NCBI GenBank assembly: GCA_018287875.1
Contig: JAGVVL010000026.1
Coordinates: 1-58,419 of the forward strand
Direction of reading: 5' to 3'
From: Nigrospora sphaerica
Lineage: Eukaryota > Ascomycota > Sordariomycetes > Amphisphaeriales > Apiosporaceae
DNA: 58,419 nt
The notes beneath the pieces were generated by a model that was not told the origin of the DNA, did no database searches, and saw only the letters and a list, made by a program, of their open reading frames with translations. The translations under genes were made by a program, and so were the position numbers. Positions 23,264-35,154 of this stretch are shown one piece after another. Each line of letters starts with the position of its first letter. Position 1 is the first letter of the stretch.

Positions 23264-24927
23264 CTAGGGGTGGATAGCCTGCTGCACCTGGGGATAGACC
23301 TGGCACATCTCCTGGTACAGCTCCGGGTGCTCACGGTACAAGACCTCGGGCTGCCAAGCCATGGCCACAAATATTGTGTCGATGCCACTGCCGATGGGGG
23401 CGGTGAAGATATTGCAGATCTGCAAGCCGATCAGGAACGAGATAGCCACAACAACCGGCGTGTAAGTTCCGTCCTTGTTGTAGGCTGGGTCCGTGAAGAC
23501 CAGGTACAGGAACGACAACAACGCACAGGCGTAAGCTACGAAGGTAGCTCCCATGCTCAGGACGGGACCAATCAGACACTCGTTCACGAGGGCGTCGATG
23601 CCGCGCTGCTTGATCATGCTGGGCGGGCGTTAGCGAGGGCAGGCATAACAGGGCAGAAAGAGGGGGCGATGGGGTAAACTCACTTCCAGGTATCCTTGGC
23701 TGCCTCGATGTATGGCTTTCCGTACAAGGCAATGTAGGAGAAGGCGTAGCGGTTGAGGAACTCAACGGCCCACTCAAGTATACCGATCAAGCATCCGAGA
23801 ATGCAGAACATGATGGTGCCAACGATGTTGCCATCGGCGGCCTCGGACCGCTGAGCCATGGAACACAGCTGTCGCAAAAAGTTAATGATGGCAACAATGA
23901 GACTGCCCAGGCTAATGCTTCCAAAGCTGTAGGTCAGGGATCGCTTGAGCCCCTCGGGTGGCGCCACGGGGCGGGTCATGCGGACGGAAGTACCAAGAGC
24001 CGTAGACGCCCGAGATGGAAGTGTGAATAGTGTTCTTGAGCCACTCCGAGATCCAGTACATGGCAAAGGTGATGAAGACCAAGAGGCCGGTGACCTTGCC
24101 CGAGCTACAACCTCCTACCCCCTGCTGGCAAGCGGGGTTCTGGCCGGGCTGGTATTTGACATAGACGGCGACGAAAGTGACACTGTACCAGGCGGCGAGG
24201 GCGGCGGCGACAAGGCCGCCCAGCAGGCTGATCATGTAGACGTGGCCGTAGCGCTTGGCGACGTTCACCGAGGTCTTGAGCATGAGCGCACTAAACGGGA
24301 TGGGGATCCAGGAGATGAAGGCGAAGATGAGGAAAACGACAAAGATCAGGAAGACGATGCCGCCCGAGTAGTATTTGCGGTAGAGCATGTAAATGGCCGT
24401 GACCAAGCCGAAGACGATGTTGAGAATGCCCGTGATCCAGATGAACTGCTTGGGGAAGGTGCGAGCGGCCCACACGTAGGCGTAGCTGAAGACGACGGCA
24501 ACGCAGAGGACGAAGATGAAGAGGACGATAGTATTAGTGTTGAGGCCCACGGACTGGGCGCCATCGTAGATGCCGCCGCCGTTGAAGCTCTTGGTGGCGC
24601 TGTAGCCCTGGATGGAAATGGCCGACACAACGACGAAGCCCACGACGACGGCGAGGAACTAAGCAGCGAGTCAGCGACGGCATCCTCCGCAAGCACGGGG
24701 GACGGGAGGCCGTGGGTACTCACGAGGGCGCCGGCCCAGATGTCGTTGTACTTGGGGCGCTCGACCTTGAAGGTCTGCTCAAAAGTGGGTTTCTCGCCGG
24801 CCCCGTCCTGGTACTGGCCGCCGTACTGCGGAGGAGGTGGAGGTTGCCCGTACGGCTGCTGATTCGGAGGCGGCCCGGGATTGTAGTACTGATTGGCGGC
24901 GTCGCCGCCAGGCCCATTGTACGCCAT
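23264..24927 (-). CDS. Choline-transporter-like protein, PNS1/CTL (SLC44) family
   Basis: About 510 residues in three exons: 24927-24724, 24658-23684 and 23618-23264, with introns of 65 bp each and GTGAGT donors. The start ATG at 24927 gives 'MAYNGPGGDAANQYYNPG', then a proline/glutamine-rich cytoplasmic tail ('NQQPYGQPPPPPQYGG') and about ten hydrophobic segments ('TNTIVLFIFVLCVAVVFSYA', 'FLIFVVFLIFAFISWIPI'). It has the family's conserved 'LTYSFGSISLGSLIVAIIN' and 'CLIGPVLSMGATFVAYACAL'. Length and order match yeast-type PNS1. The frame breaks once near 23950 in a run of four C (one extra or two lost bases). It is a plasma-membrane protein, probably carrying choline or a related solute, although transport is not proven for the fungal members. 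Confidence 0.9.
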
Positions 24928-27347
24928 GACGTCGGCGATGCGTCTGGATTCTGGCAGAGCGGAACCGGTGGGTGTTGACAATGCAGGACCGCGGTAGTTG
25001 TTCGACCGGGGGTTGCCTCTGAAAGGGTGGTTATGATGAGGAGAGGACGGGCGGAGAAGGAGAGACAGTCAACGGGCCGCGATGCGGTGGGAGAAAGGAA
25101 AACACGGCGAAGGGGGAAATGCAATGTTGATGGGTGGCATCGTCATAGGCGGCGGATGGTCGGTCTCAGCTCATGCCATGGGATCCAGGAGGTACCTCGT
25201 ACCCAATATTTTTTCCCTATTCTGCAGCCCTTTGATCCATGTACTTTCCCATCCCCATGCCTGTGGAAGGTGCGCGCCTTCACCCAATTGGATTTCCGGG
25301 CTGCCCTCAAAGGGCCTTAGCGTATTCCCCTATCGGGCTAGCAAGCAGCTACCCGGCGCTAAGGCGGTGCTACAGCGCGTTTCTCTGGTCTCCTCGTCCC
25401 CTCGTGCCCCCCCTCCCCCCTTTTTGCCCGGGTTGGGCCTGCACGACCTACGATCATGGTTTTTCTCATGGGACCTTTTGCGCCGTCGCCGTCTTGGCTC
25501 CTGTGCGATGCGCCGGCTGCGAGATGAGACCGGCACGTATCTGCCGGTCGAACCCATACCATCAGCCCAGCGCGGCCCCATCCGTTCTCGAGCACGTGAT
25601 GGTTCCCAGCCCACGATTTCTACTCACGAGAGCCCGTAATCATACACGGCCCGCGCGTTGCGGCTATTCGGCCAGGCCCTTTCATGGGTCGCTGGTTGCC
25701 AGGCATGCCAGGCCCTACTACGGTGGGTCAAAACCAGCAGTCCCTGGCACCCATGGGCAACGATAGATGGATACGTTTGAAGAGGAACGGGACTCCTTTG
25801 GAAGCGTCCAGGCCCCTTTGGCTAGGGGCATATAAGGGGTCTCTGCCGTACTCAGGCATCGCCGAACTTGGCGTGGTCTTCGAATGCGACGCGGAAAGGG
25901 TAGCGTAGTGGTCGCTGGGAAACTGCACACTTCGGACATTGTGACCCAGCAGCTTCAAAGCCCACGGCGGTACACAAAAGCGCCCCACCAATTCCATGGA
26001 AACCCGTAGTACTGAGGAGCCCTGAAGGAACTCGTCCTCCGCAACCCCTTCATGTCGCCTTGTCTGATGGTAAAACGTCGCGGGGCAACTGCCATGAGTT
26101 TGACGATGTGCGTGCCTATTCTCCTCACGACGTGTCCCGGAACCATGGGCGAACCGCGAGTCGACTGGAAAGCAATTGCCTTCCAGAGACCCAGTACTTC
26201 TTGGTCCTCCCTGATGCGAAACAATTACGTCACGCACGCTGCTCAACAGAGGGAAACCATGGCACCGCCTCTCTCCAGCAGGACACAGGAATGTACACAG
26301 GGCAATGCCGGTGTGCGGCCGCTCAGCTGTGTGCTTCGTCGCATCGGCAATGCGCACCGGGACCCGACAAGCTCACCGGTGTCCAGGCCTTGCATTTTCC
26401 CGCCAACCCTGCATGTTGATGACGCAAAGAGCTCTGTTGAGAAAGAACGTGCATGTGCGGTAGCCGGATGCATTCATGGCCAGCCCTGCCAGCGCCGGCA
26501 AAGGCCTGCGACGGAGAAATAACCACACAGTGCTGGCCGTCTTTCCTTTTGGCCGGGCCACGAATTGTGCATCCCTTCACCTGTCCGTCCCATCGTCTTG
26601 GCGGTTCAAACCCGACAACTGGAATGGGCCCGCGACGGAATGAAAGCCAGTGTCGAGGGTGCATTTTCAAGCCCGCAAGGTAACCAAATCACCATGAAAT
26701 CTCTTTGACATAGTGATTTCGGACTGGAAACCCCGAAAGCGCTCGATTGACTCCGAGATTTGCGCACGCGGCAGGCCACCAGTTCAGGAGCGCCGCCGAG
26801 GGAGCGCAGCGCAGGAAATCCATGCCGGAAGATGCTTGGCATCGTGAGAGGACACTACGAGGTACACAGGAATGAAGGACGAGAGCTGGGAAGTAGACTC
26901 CATTTCCAGACTGTGATGGGAACCGGGGGCCATACTCTTCCATCGGTAAGTTGCCTCGGAGGACGCCAACCTGAGGAACACAAGGCCAGCAGACTTCAGA
27001 CATCAACAAAGACGTTCTGATCCATGGCGCAATGGCATTTCCCTTTGTCGGGCCTTGTCGCGCCGCCTACAAGGTGCGCGATACGTTGGCCATGGGGCTT
27101 GTTCTGGAAAGCACTTCGGATTCTCCGAGAACAAAGCATTGTTGAGAGACTTCTGCCCCTCTGGCCCCCAGGATCGATCCCATATACAGGAGAGCGTGAT
27201 CTCCTGAGGAGCCAACGTGGTTGTACCCCTGAAGCATCCCCCGCGATTGCTTGCCTGGGCCTTCGATAGCGGCATACCGTTTTCCCCTGTGTGACACGAA
27301 TACCAGCAACTGTTCCCGGCCATGGAACCCCGGGCCCTCGTCAGTCC
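24928..27347. other. Long gene-poor stretch
   Basis: About 2.4 kb with no gene I can support on either strand. The part next to 24.9-25.2 kb should hold the promoter of the minus-strand choline-transporter-like gene. Frames of 150-210 codons on both strands (for example 25728-26357 minus and 26052-26522 plus) have compositions of random GC-rich DNA and no motifs. Confidence 0.4.
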
Positions 27348-28255
27348 ATGTCAGAAATGCCGCACTCATGCGACAATCCGTCTTTCACTGCCGCCGTGGT
27401 GGCCCTGGCTTGCCTCATGGGCCTCCTGGCCCTTGTCTGCGTGGCCCAAACCGCCTACGTGCTCCGTCTCCGTCCCCTCCTGGCCCGGTATGTTAGAGAC
27501 GATTCGAGGTACTGCAGGGACGGTATGTACAGCTGCGGCCCGAGATATTACAGCGACGACATATGCAGCCGGGGCCCGAGGTGCTGCGCCGATGACATGT
27601 ACAGCCGGGGCCCGAGATATCGTGCTGACGACCTGCACAGCCGGGGCCCGCGACATTACAGCGACGAGACGTACAGTCGCGGCCGGAGTCGTCATCGCAG
27701 AGGCGAAGGATACCCTCGTCAGGAAAGTGGACGCAGGTCCCCGTGGTTACTGGGATACAACAGCGAGCCGTATGAAGGCCCGTGGGACAGCCGGGCCCGC
27801 TCGCCCTCGCGAGAGGACTCGCGTTACGAACGCATGCGGCGGCACCGAGACGTGGAACGCGCCGAGCGCCGCCGCCTCCGGAGCGAGCGGCCCCCGTCCT
27901 TCGTCCGCACTCCATCTACGTACTACGCCAGCCCCCGCAGCGGCAGCATGGGCCTGCCTCGGTCCCCTCGCCAAGCGCAGCCGGACCGGGCCGAGGCCCG
28001 GCGCCGCCTCGACCGAGACGCGTCGTTTCGTTCCCCAACCTCGGTGAGTTGCGCGCCTGGGGGGCCGCGTGTGAGGCGCAAGGCTACGTCTACGACGGGA
28101 AGGCCCGTGGGTATGCGCAGCCCGTCTGTCCCGAGGGCTACACGCCGGCGGACCCCCGATACCCCGCCTTTCAGCTCTGGGGATACGACCTGGTTGAAAT
28201 GGAGAGACGTCAAAAGGCGACGACGCCTACGTCAGGAAAGCTTACCAGGCGATGA
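27348..28255 (+). CDS. Arg-rich single-pass membrane protein with 12-residue repeats
   Basis: About 300 residues from ATG 27348 ('MSEMPHSCDNPSF'). One hydrophobic helix near the N terminus ('AAVVALACLMGLLALVCVAQ') is followed by an Arg-rich cytoplasmic-type part. Residues from about 27523 to 27685 form nearly five copies of a 36-bp, 12-residue unit of the form 'DDMYSRGPRYRA'. The middle is rich in RERR, SPSR and RSP-like segments. The frame changes near 28035, one base lost; the new frame gives a better C terminus ('SFPNLGELRAWGAACEAQGY', 'RYPAFQLWGYDLVEMERR') and stops at 28255. I know no family for it. A fungal surface or ER protein is possible. Confidence 0.55.
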
Positions 28256-29754
28256 GGGGTTGATTTAGATGGATGGGGTACAGTCCGAATGAGGCGCGTG
28301 GTTGTTGAGACACGTTAGTAACGTGGATGATGTACCCATTTTGGCAAGCCTTTTTTCCCTCTCTACTCAAACGCTTGTGACTACTTCACTCAAAGCAGCA
28401 TTCGCTGCCGGCGGGTGACATGGCCAACGATGACGACCTTCTCCGGGCCCCAAGGGTTGTCGCTAGGTGCTCGTCCCGGCTCGGGTTTGAACCGGACCTT
28501 TGCCCATTCAATTTGATTGAGAGAAATGGCCCCTAAGAGTGCAGGCAGCATGGGGAACAGCAGCGGTGCATTGCCCAGAACTCTGCAGAAGGGGCCGCGA
28601 TGTGTGATAAGTACACAGGCTCGACATGCCAAATGCTGCAGAGCAAGTACCAAGCCAAAATGTCTTTGCGTAGTCGCGGGGATGGGCGAGGTACGTAAAC
28701 AATACCTGCCACAGTGGTTCCAGTCTGCTGGCAAGAGCCAACATGAGCAAGCCGTCACAAGGAAAACCAGATCAAAAATGAGGCGTAGCGTACTGTCGCT
28801 GTATGCCATCCGCTCCATGTGGCCATTCCTGCACGGCACGATGCTGTTCGGATCGGTGCAGAGGCCGGGCCGCAGGGCGCATATGAAGCGACCAGATGGC
28901 CAACGCCGTGGACCACAGGCAGATGGAGAGACCAACAAGCAGGCCAACTTGCCAAGGCTTCCGCAGTTGAAACTGCGATGGGTGCTCCTCGAAACAGGAG
29001 CGCGAGGGTTAATATTGCCCTCGCGGTGGCGGCGAAGGAGGTAAGGCTTCTCAGTCTGAGGATGTGGGCTAAACAGTAACACCCATATGTGCAACGCTCC
29101 TTCGTGCTTCATCCATCCACTGCTAACGATGGGGAGCATCAAAGGATTGAAAACCCTCACTGGGCAGGTTTCTGGCAACCCCTAGGTTCTGTCCTCATTA
29201 CCAAATCACCAGATTGTCATTTACCGTCCACCGAAGTAAAACAGATACTTCAAATAGTACGGTGGCCATCGCTTTAGTCTCGTCAGGGCAGTGAGTGGTT
29301 GTGGACGACCACGTCAGCCTCGACACCCTCACCCGCCGCAAACTGCTAATGGGCTCATGGGACTGATCCGGATCTGATTTCAAGAACTCTATGACCGACT
29401 TCACAGCTTAATCACAGTTAGGAAGATGACAGTTGCATGTTCTTAACGGGTGTGTATGAGGCCAACAATGGTTTGGAATATCGCAAAGAGTCAACCTGGC
29501 CCGCTCAGGACGACGCCTCCGTCCGTTTCCTTCATCCGGACCAGCTCTGCATTGCCTCGTTCCGGTATTCCCACAAGTTACCTGAATCTATGGGCCTACA
29601 TACTTCGAACAGATCGGCCAGGTACGGTACGAGTGACATGACTCTAATCAGTCATGCGCCGGCTGCAATCGTGTCTTGAACGGGCAGTTTGCCAGCCTCA
29701 CTCGTATCCTCCATTCTGATCTTCACCTTGTTTGCCCCTGTTATCCCGTTAGAA

Positions 29755-29789
<35 letters not shown>

Positions 29790-29999
29790 ATTTATTGACG
29801 CCCGGGCGGCGGAGCCGAAAGGGCGACTAACGCTACTGTGTTTACACTGCCAACACTTCTCTTATCACCCAAAGCCCTTACATGATCCTGCTTGGGCCTG
29901 TCTTCTTCTTTTTGCCGTTCCTCTGCTGATCAAGTCCTGTGTTTCTCGTCCTGTATCTGTCTTCGCAAGCTAGCTTAAAGGGCTTTCTTTAAGTGTCCA
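28256..29999. other. Intergenic with a weak minus-strand frame
   Basis: No supported gene. On the minus strand, 29178-28390 is open for 262 codons and contains hydrophobic segments ('LIFDLVFLVTACSCWLLP'). The neighbouring frame has others ('LLMLALASRLEPLWQVLFTY'), so a decayed membrane-protein gene is possible but unproven. Confidence 0.3.
29757..29788. repeat. (AC)16 microsatellite
   Basis: An uninterrupted AC dinucleotide run of 32 bases. It is useful as a length-polymorphic marker; no function is implied. Confidence 0.95.
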
Positions 30000-30019
30000 G
30001 CATCCTATCTTCGGCGGCT

Positions 30020-33000
30020 GCAGCGGCGCCTACGTTCGGAGGCACGGGGCAATAGTGGATGTTAGGTTGTTTGTTGCTATATTCTTAGTGCACTTCCCTC
30101 ACGGGCTGTTGCGCGTCGAGTCGGCCCGTGGCCATGGCGAATCGTTTGGTGGCCCGAACGGCGTCTATGTCCGGGGTCCAGAATTGGTCGTCGGACGCTG
30201 ACTTCCTCCGAGGTAAAAAGAGAGGCTGCTTCGATGGGTTTCGGTGCATTGTAACATGTCTCGTCACTGTTCTATCCACTGGTGCCATCGGAAGAGAAAG
30301 TGGTCTACCGTTTCTCTTGCTTGCCCGCAGGCGCACAGGTCGGACGGCGCTACCTCGATTCGGTGGAGGTATGCGTTCAACCTGGCCATCCCCGTTCGTA
30401 GCTGGGCGAGTACACTTGCTTCTTTCGATGAGAGGGGTCGTATAGCGCTCTCGTGTGTTTGCCTGGTAATGCTGTATCGATCTTTTTCGAGTATTTTCCG
30501 ACGTCTTCTGGAAGCCTGTTCGACGGCATCTTCTCGCGCCACGCATTGTTCAGGATTGTCGATCGTGCTCCGGATATCGGTGTCGGCGGACTAGCGCCCA
30601 GACGTGTCGATATTTTCGCTTTCTTCTTTGCCAGGTCTATGCGTCCGTCGCACTCGTCTGTTGGGAACCAAGTAATGGTGATGCTGCTTCCCTCTCTTCG
30701 TAGTCTCCGCATCGCCTCGTAGGCCTGTCGGACGTGTCTTTGGCCAGACTGCTGGCGGGGTTTGTTTAATGTAAGCACAGCTGCTTTATTCCGTGTTAGC
30801 AGTATGATGTTGCGGTACCGCATCCTCGACAGCGAATCCAAGGCACTGGCTATGCCTGCTAGCTCCCCGTAAACGGGTTCTGTTCCGATCTTGGGCCGAG
30901 AGTCGCAGACCAGGTGTTTGTCGTGGACTCGCTATGAAACCGACGTCTGTGTTTCGGTGGCCACGCCATAGCCAACGAGGCCGTTCCGTGCCGAGCTGCT
31001 TACGGCAATGCATACCGCGCAGTCGGTGGCGGGCTCTTTGCCGGTTCTTCGGTCACTGTCCGTACTCGGCTCTACTAGGGGCCAGCGTAAACGGGTCGAC
31101 CGTTTCAAGGCATTCCATAGGCATCTCTTTCAGCGCATCAGCCACTTGGTAGAGGGGCGACCGGTGGTAGCGCTTAAACTTGCACATGCGGCCGATGCAA
31201 CTGCGTAGGGGTACGTGTCGGGTAGTGTGTGAATGTCCGTCCATGTCTTGATCGCTTTCCACCAGAACCGCCCTTGGAGGGTAGCGATATGGGCTTCGGC
31301 CTCCGCCACGCTGGCCGCCACCGTCATGAATGTCCCTATGATGGCTTGGGCCCCGATCTTCTGGACCCGGTGGATCGGTCTTGCTGCTTTGTATTGACAC
31401 TCGTGCATCCACACGGTTGAGGCATAGTCCACGACCGGTGCTACTGTCGCTGTGAAGAGTTGCTGTGCCGTTGCCGGCGACAGCCCTTTAGACGCTTCAG
31501 TGCTAGCACCGCCTCGAGTCCCTTGGCCCCAGCGCGCGCGATATATTTTCTGTATTTGAGCTTGGTGTCCATGATGACCCCAAGGATCTTAACATGGTCT
31601 TGGGGCCGTACGGTTTGTCCTTTGATCGTGAAGGGCTCCTCACTGGCCCTGTACGCTGTACGGGCGAAGTGGATAACGGCCGTCTTCTCGGCTTCGAACG
31701 TTGCGCCGCTCCTCTTTCCCAGTTAAGGGCGTCTTTGATGATGGCCTCTATGCCGACACGGTTGTCCTGAGCCGTCGGGTCGACAACCTAAGCCGTGAAG
31801 TCGTCCACAAAGGCGATCGCGCCCCCGTAGCAGTCGATTCGTCGCTGGACCAAATCTGCATTAAAGAAGAGGAACAAGATGGGGGACAGCGGCGGTCCTT
31901 GGGAGGCCGGCCTGCGGTAGCGCTCGAACTTTTGAGACGTGTCCGTTGACCATGATCGTCGCGGTTCGGTTAGAACAGAACGCCTCGATCCACTGGAGCA
32001 GTTCATTCGGCACGCTGCGTGCTTTCATCCTCTGAAGCAGCCGTTCCTTGCATACCCCATTGTATGCTCCTTGACGTCGAAGCTCACGAGACTGAGGACC
32101 TTTCGGCCCCGCCAAGCAGCATAGACCTGCTCCTGCAGGAGTAGCAGTGCCTGCTCGGCGGACCGCCGTTTACGGGCCCCGAAGTGGTTCGTGGGCAGGA
32201 GGCCGTAGGTCTCGACCATGTGTGAGATTCTCTCAGCAACAACCGACTCCAATACCTTGCCCAGGGTTGCAAGGAGCGAGATCGGTCTCCAGGCTTTCGC
32301 TTTCGTGTGATCGTCTTTCCCCGGCTTCTGGAGCGGGATGATTCTCGCGTGGAGCCACTGGGTGGGCAGTTCTCCGGTTTCGAGTGACGCGCGGAACAGC
32401 GCCAGGACCCGGTCCTTCACCACGGGCCATGTTTCTTTCCAGACGATGGCCGGTAAGCCGTCCTCTCCTGGCGCTTTCCATGATTTGGCTGCGAACAGCT
32501 GCCTCTCGACCTCTTCCATCGTGATGGTGCGCATGTTGATAGGGGTCCTCCGGGGTCTGTCGCCCTCATCGGCAATCTCACTCGGAAGGGAGGGAAGAAC
32601 GTGGCGAGCAGTTCCTCCGCCTGTTCCTTGTGGTCCGTCGTCGTCGTGCCGTCCGCCCTCGCGAGTTGCGGGACTTTTCTGAACGCCGACGCGTCGCCCC
32701 GACTTCAGGTATTTGGCCGCTTTCCAGATGTTGTCGTTGTCCGCGAGAAACTCGTTCCAGTGCTTCTTCTTCTGTTGGCGGATGGCCTCATCGTACTGCT
32801 TGGCTGCCCCTCTCGCCGTTTCCTCCAGGTCTGCCCGGGTCCGCCCCGCTCTTCGCTCGGCCCTGCTCTTGTTTCTCCAGTACGTGTAGATGCGTCGCAG
32901 CTGTGTCAGGTCAGTTGTCCACCAGCGCTTCGCGTACGGTGATGGTCTGGCCCTGGGGGTAAGCGTGCACGGCTTCCCGTACTGCGCTCATCAGGCGGTC

Positions 33001-33930
33001 GGTTTGCTGCTGCACACTACCTCCCGTCGGGGTTGCCGCCAGTGCATTCGCGATCCTGGCATTGATGTTCATCCACGGGCCGTTTTTGAATAGCAGTCGC
33101 TCCTGGCTGTTCGGGAGGGCCCCGCCACGTCAAAGACCGTTTCGATGGACCGGTGGTCTGACCCATTTTCCGTCTCTAGTGTCCTGCATTTAATCATTGC
33201 GTCCCTTAACTCTCCCGAGGCGAGAACAAGGTCGATTGTCGTGCTGTTCTCCCCGTCGCTCCACGTCTTCGTGCCCCGCGGTAGCAAGCTTGCAAGGCCG
33301 TATTTGTTCATCAGGTCGATCATCGGATCCGTCTCGCCCTGCCGCTCGAGTCGTATCTCGTCTCCTCCCCATAGTTCATCGTGTCGGTTGAAATCCCCCA
33401 TAATGACCAGTTCGATGGCCGTGCCGGTGCTACTTTGTACCATCCCAATTGTCCTGCGGAGTTCCTCGCACATATCTCTAAGTGCCTGAGCATCCGTCAC
33501 TGGCACGTAGACCGACACCACCAGAATCGTGCGCTCGGCGAGCCGTACGATCGCCGCCGTGAGGTCGGGAGAGTGAATGGGGACTTGTTCCGCCTCCGCC
33601 TGTTTGTTAATCCAGAGCATGCTCCGGATGGCCCATCGCCCCTCCCTGAATATAGTCGGGACCATTTTGACCCATTCCCGATGCCCCATAGGCGTCGTGA
33701 GGAGCCGTCCCTGAATCTTCCTCGCGTGCGGTTCTTGTATCACTATAACTGTTGCGCCCCTTATCGTCTCGTCGTTCATTAGGCTGTCCAGCACTGGTCC
33801 TTGTTTCCGTACGTTGTGTTGAATTAATCGAACCGCTTTACTCATGACGGACCGGGTACAGCTTCGGGCAGTTGCGGCTGAACGATTCGTGCGGGCCTCC
33901 GCACGGGACGCACTTTAATACAGACTCTTC
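30020..33930 (-). mobile_element. Tad-like LINE (non-LTR retrotransposon), 5'-truncated
   Basis: Minus-strand element with the very end of ORF1 (about 33926-33838) and all of ORF2. The ORF1 tail carries a zinc knuckle ('CVPCGGPHESFSRNC'). Its TAA stop overlaps the ORF2 start in the string 'atgagtaa', the arrangement expected for reinitiation of ORF2 translation. The 5' part of ORF1 is missing beyond about 33.93 kb, as usual for LINEs truncated during reverse transcription. The 3' end is not sharply visible and lies at about 30.0 kb; I could not identify a target duplication. Confidence 0.8.
30085..33845 (-). pseudogene. LINE ORF2: endonuclease, reverse transcriptase, RNase H
   Basis: Start ATG 33845 ('MSKAVRLIQHNVRKQG'). 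APE-type endonuclease first, with 'VIVIQEPHARKIQG', 'LVIMGDFNRHDELWGG' and 'GSDHRSIETVF' (33845-33110). Reverse transcriptase follows, with 'KAPGEDGLPAIVWKETWP', 'WRPISLLATLGKVLE', 'FGARKRRSAEQALLLLQ', and the catalytic 'AFVDDF' at about 31790-31812. The RNase H-like part and the tail with 'LCACGQARETVDHFLF' run to the stop at 30085. A TAG (31788-31790) sits four residues after FVDD where Trp is usual, a TGG-to-TAG change. Several frame breaks (32.1, 31.9 kb and others). It would nick DNA and copy its RNA at the target; this copy cannot make the full protein. Confidence 0.88.
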
Positions 33931-35154
33931 GCAGCGGTCGGAAACCGAAGAATAATTCCTATATGGTGGCGGTAACCGGGCTAGGGCTTCTGTACCTCAC
34001 AGAACAGCCGCCTCACTCACCCGAGCCCAACAATAGCTGATCGCGATATTTGTAGTTTTCTTGCGTACCGAATCTGATTCGCTAGAGAGTGGAGACAATA
34101 GTGTAAACTCGAGTACCTTCGAACTCCAGCCCTTTCGGGAGCCACCATTTTTAGTCATGCCTCATGGTGATCCCTGATAGAAAGACGAATATCTACGCCA
34201 CAGCTGCTTAAACGGAACTATGGTCGAATGTCTCACCACGCTTCCAATAAAAATTTAATAACCACGCCGGCGCCGTACAAAGCAAGAGCGAAGGCCGCGG
34301 TGGCACCGAGGCCGTTCGGCTTGGACGACGCGCTCGTAACGGTGGTGAGCTTGCCCTTAAGATACTGGTCTTTCACAGTTTGGATTATATCAACTATAAG
34401 GTTATGAAGATAAGGGGAAGTAGGCCAAGAGGAACAGGAGGACGAGAAGCAGGGTGAGATAAGGGGATGTGCAAGTCGGTAGTTAGGTTGTTAAGGGATG
34501 AGCCGGCGAGAAGATGGACTATAACTGAGTTAGGAGCTTTTGTTTTTCTCCTAATCACTTCGAATTTTCATACAGTCCTTCAGGCTCACCCAGACGTGCA
34601 GCTTCCTCTCATCGTCATTCCAGAAAGCTGTAGAATATAGTGAGAGGTCGAAGTCGTATGGCGCTAGTCCTTAATCAGCAATGTGCTTACATGTGGGTAG
34701 CATGATGCGGCTTTTAACCCCCTACCTGCCCGGGAGTAGAGAAGGTCTTTACGATATGTGGAGCTGAAAGTTGCTTACTGAAACCCCCGGTCGCGTAAGC
34801 TGAAGGGGGAAGAGGGTGGTAAATTTCACCGCGGGGTACCTATCGTACATACTGAGGATATGGCTTAAAGTGGGCCGGGAGATCATTTCCCCTCCTCCTG
34901 GAGCTTCGGAGATGGAGATGACCAATTCCGACGAGCTTCATACACATCCCCTACGAGGAAGGGGAGTTGCCGTCATCCGGGTGGCATAATAGGTAGGGAG
35001 GGCCATCGTACGACCATGCCAAGTTATAAGAACACTGCTTGCCTCCAGTCATACAATACTTCACCAACCCATCCTATTGTTATCGAAACGTCTCATCTCA
35101 ATCTTGCCTACACCGCCAGCCACCGAACTCTATCGTGAAACTTTCGACTACAGT
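33931..35154. other. Intergenic; possible GPI-type tail fragment on minus strand
   Basis: Mostly nothing. On the minus strand, just before a stop at 34235-34233, a short frame reads 'TSASSKPNGLGATAAFALAL' and then a hydrophobic end, resembling the C-terminal signal of a GPI-anchored protein. No upstream coding part can be joined to it, so it may be a remnant or chance. The right end is the promoter of the plus-strand epimerase-like gene. Confidence 0.3.

Noticed and set aside
25728..26357. Minus-strand open frame of 209 codons
   Set aside because: No motif or plausible codon bias; several similar chance frames occur in the same GC-rich stretch.
28485..28510. tRNA B-box-like string on the minus strand
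   Set aside because: 'ggttcaaaccc' is present but no A box or cloverleaf can be built upstream; the similar string near 26603 on the plus strand fails the same test.
28390..29178. Minus-strand open frame of 262 codons
   Set aside because: Hydrophobic pieces are split between two frames and no family is recognised; recorded only as a weak possibility in the gap entry.
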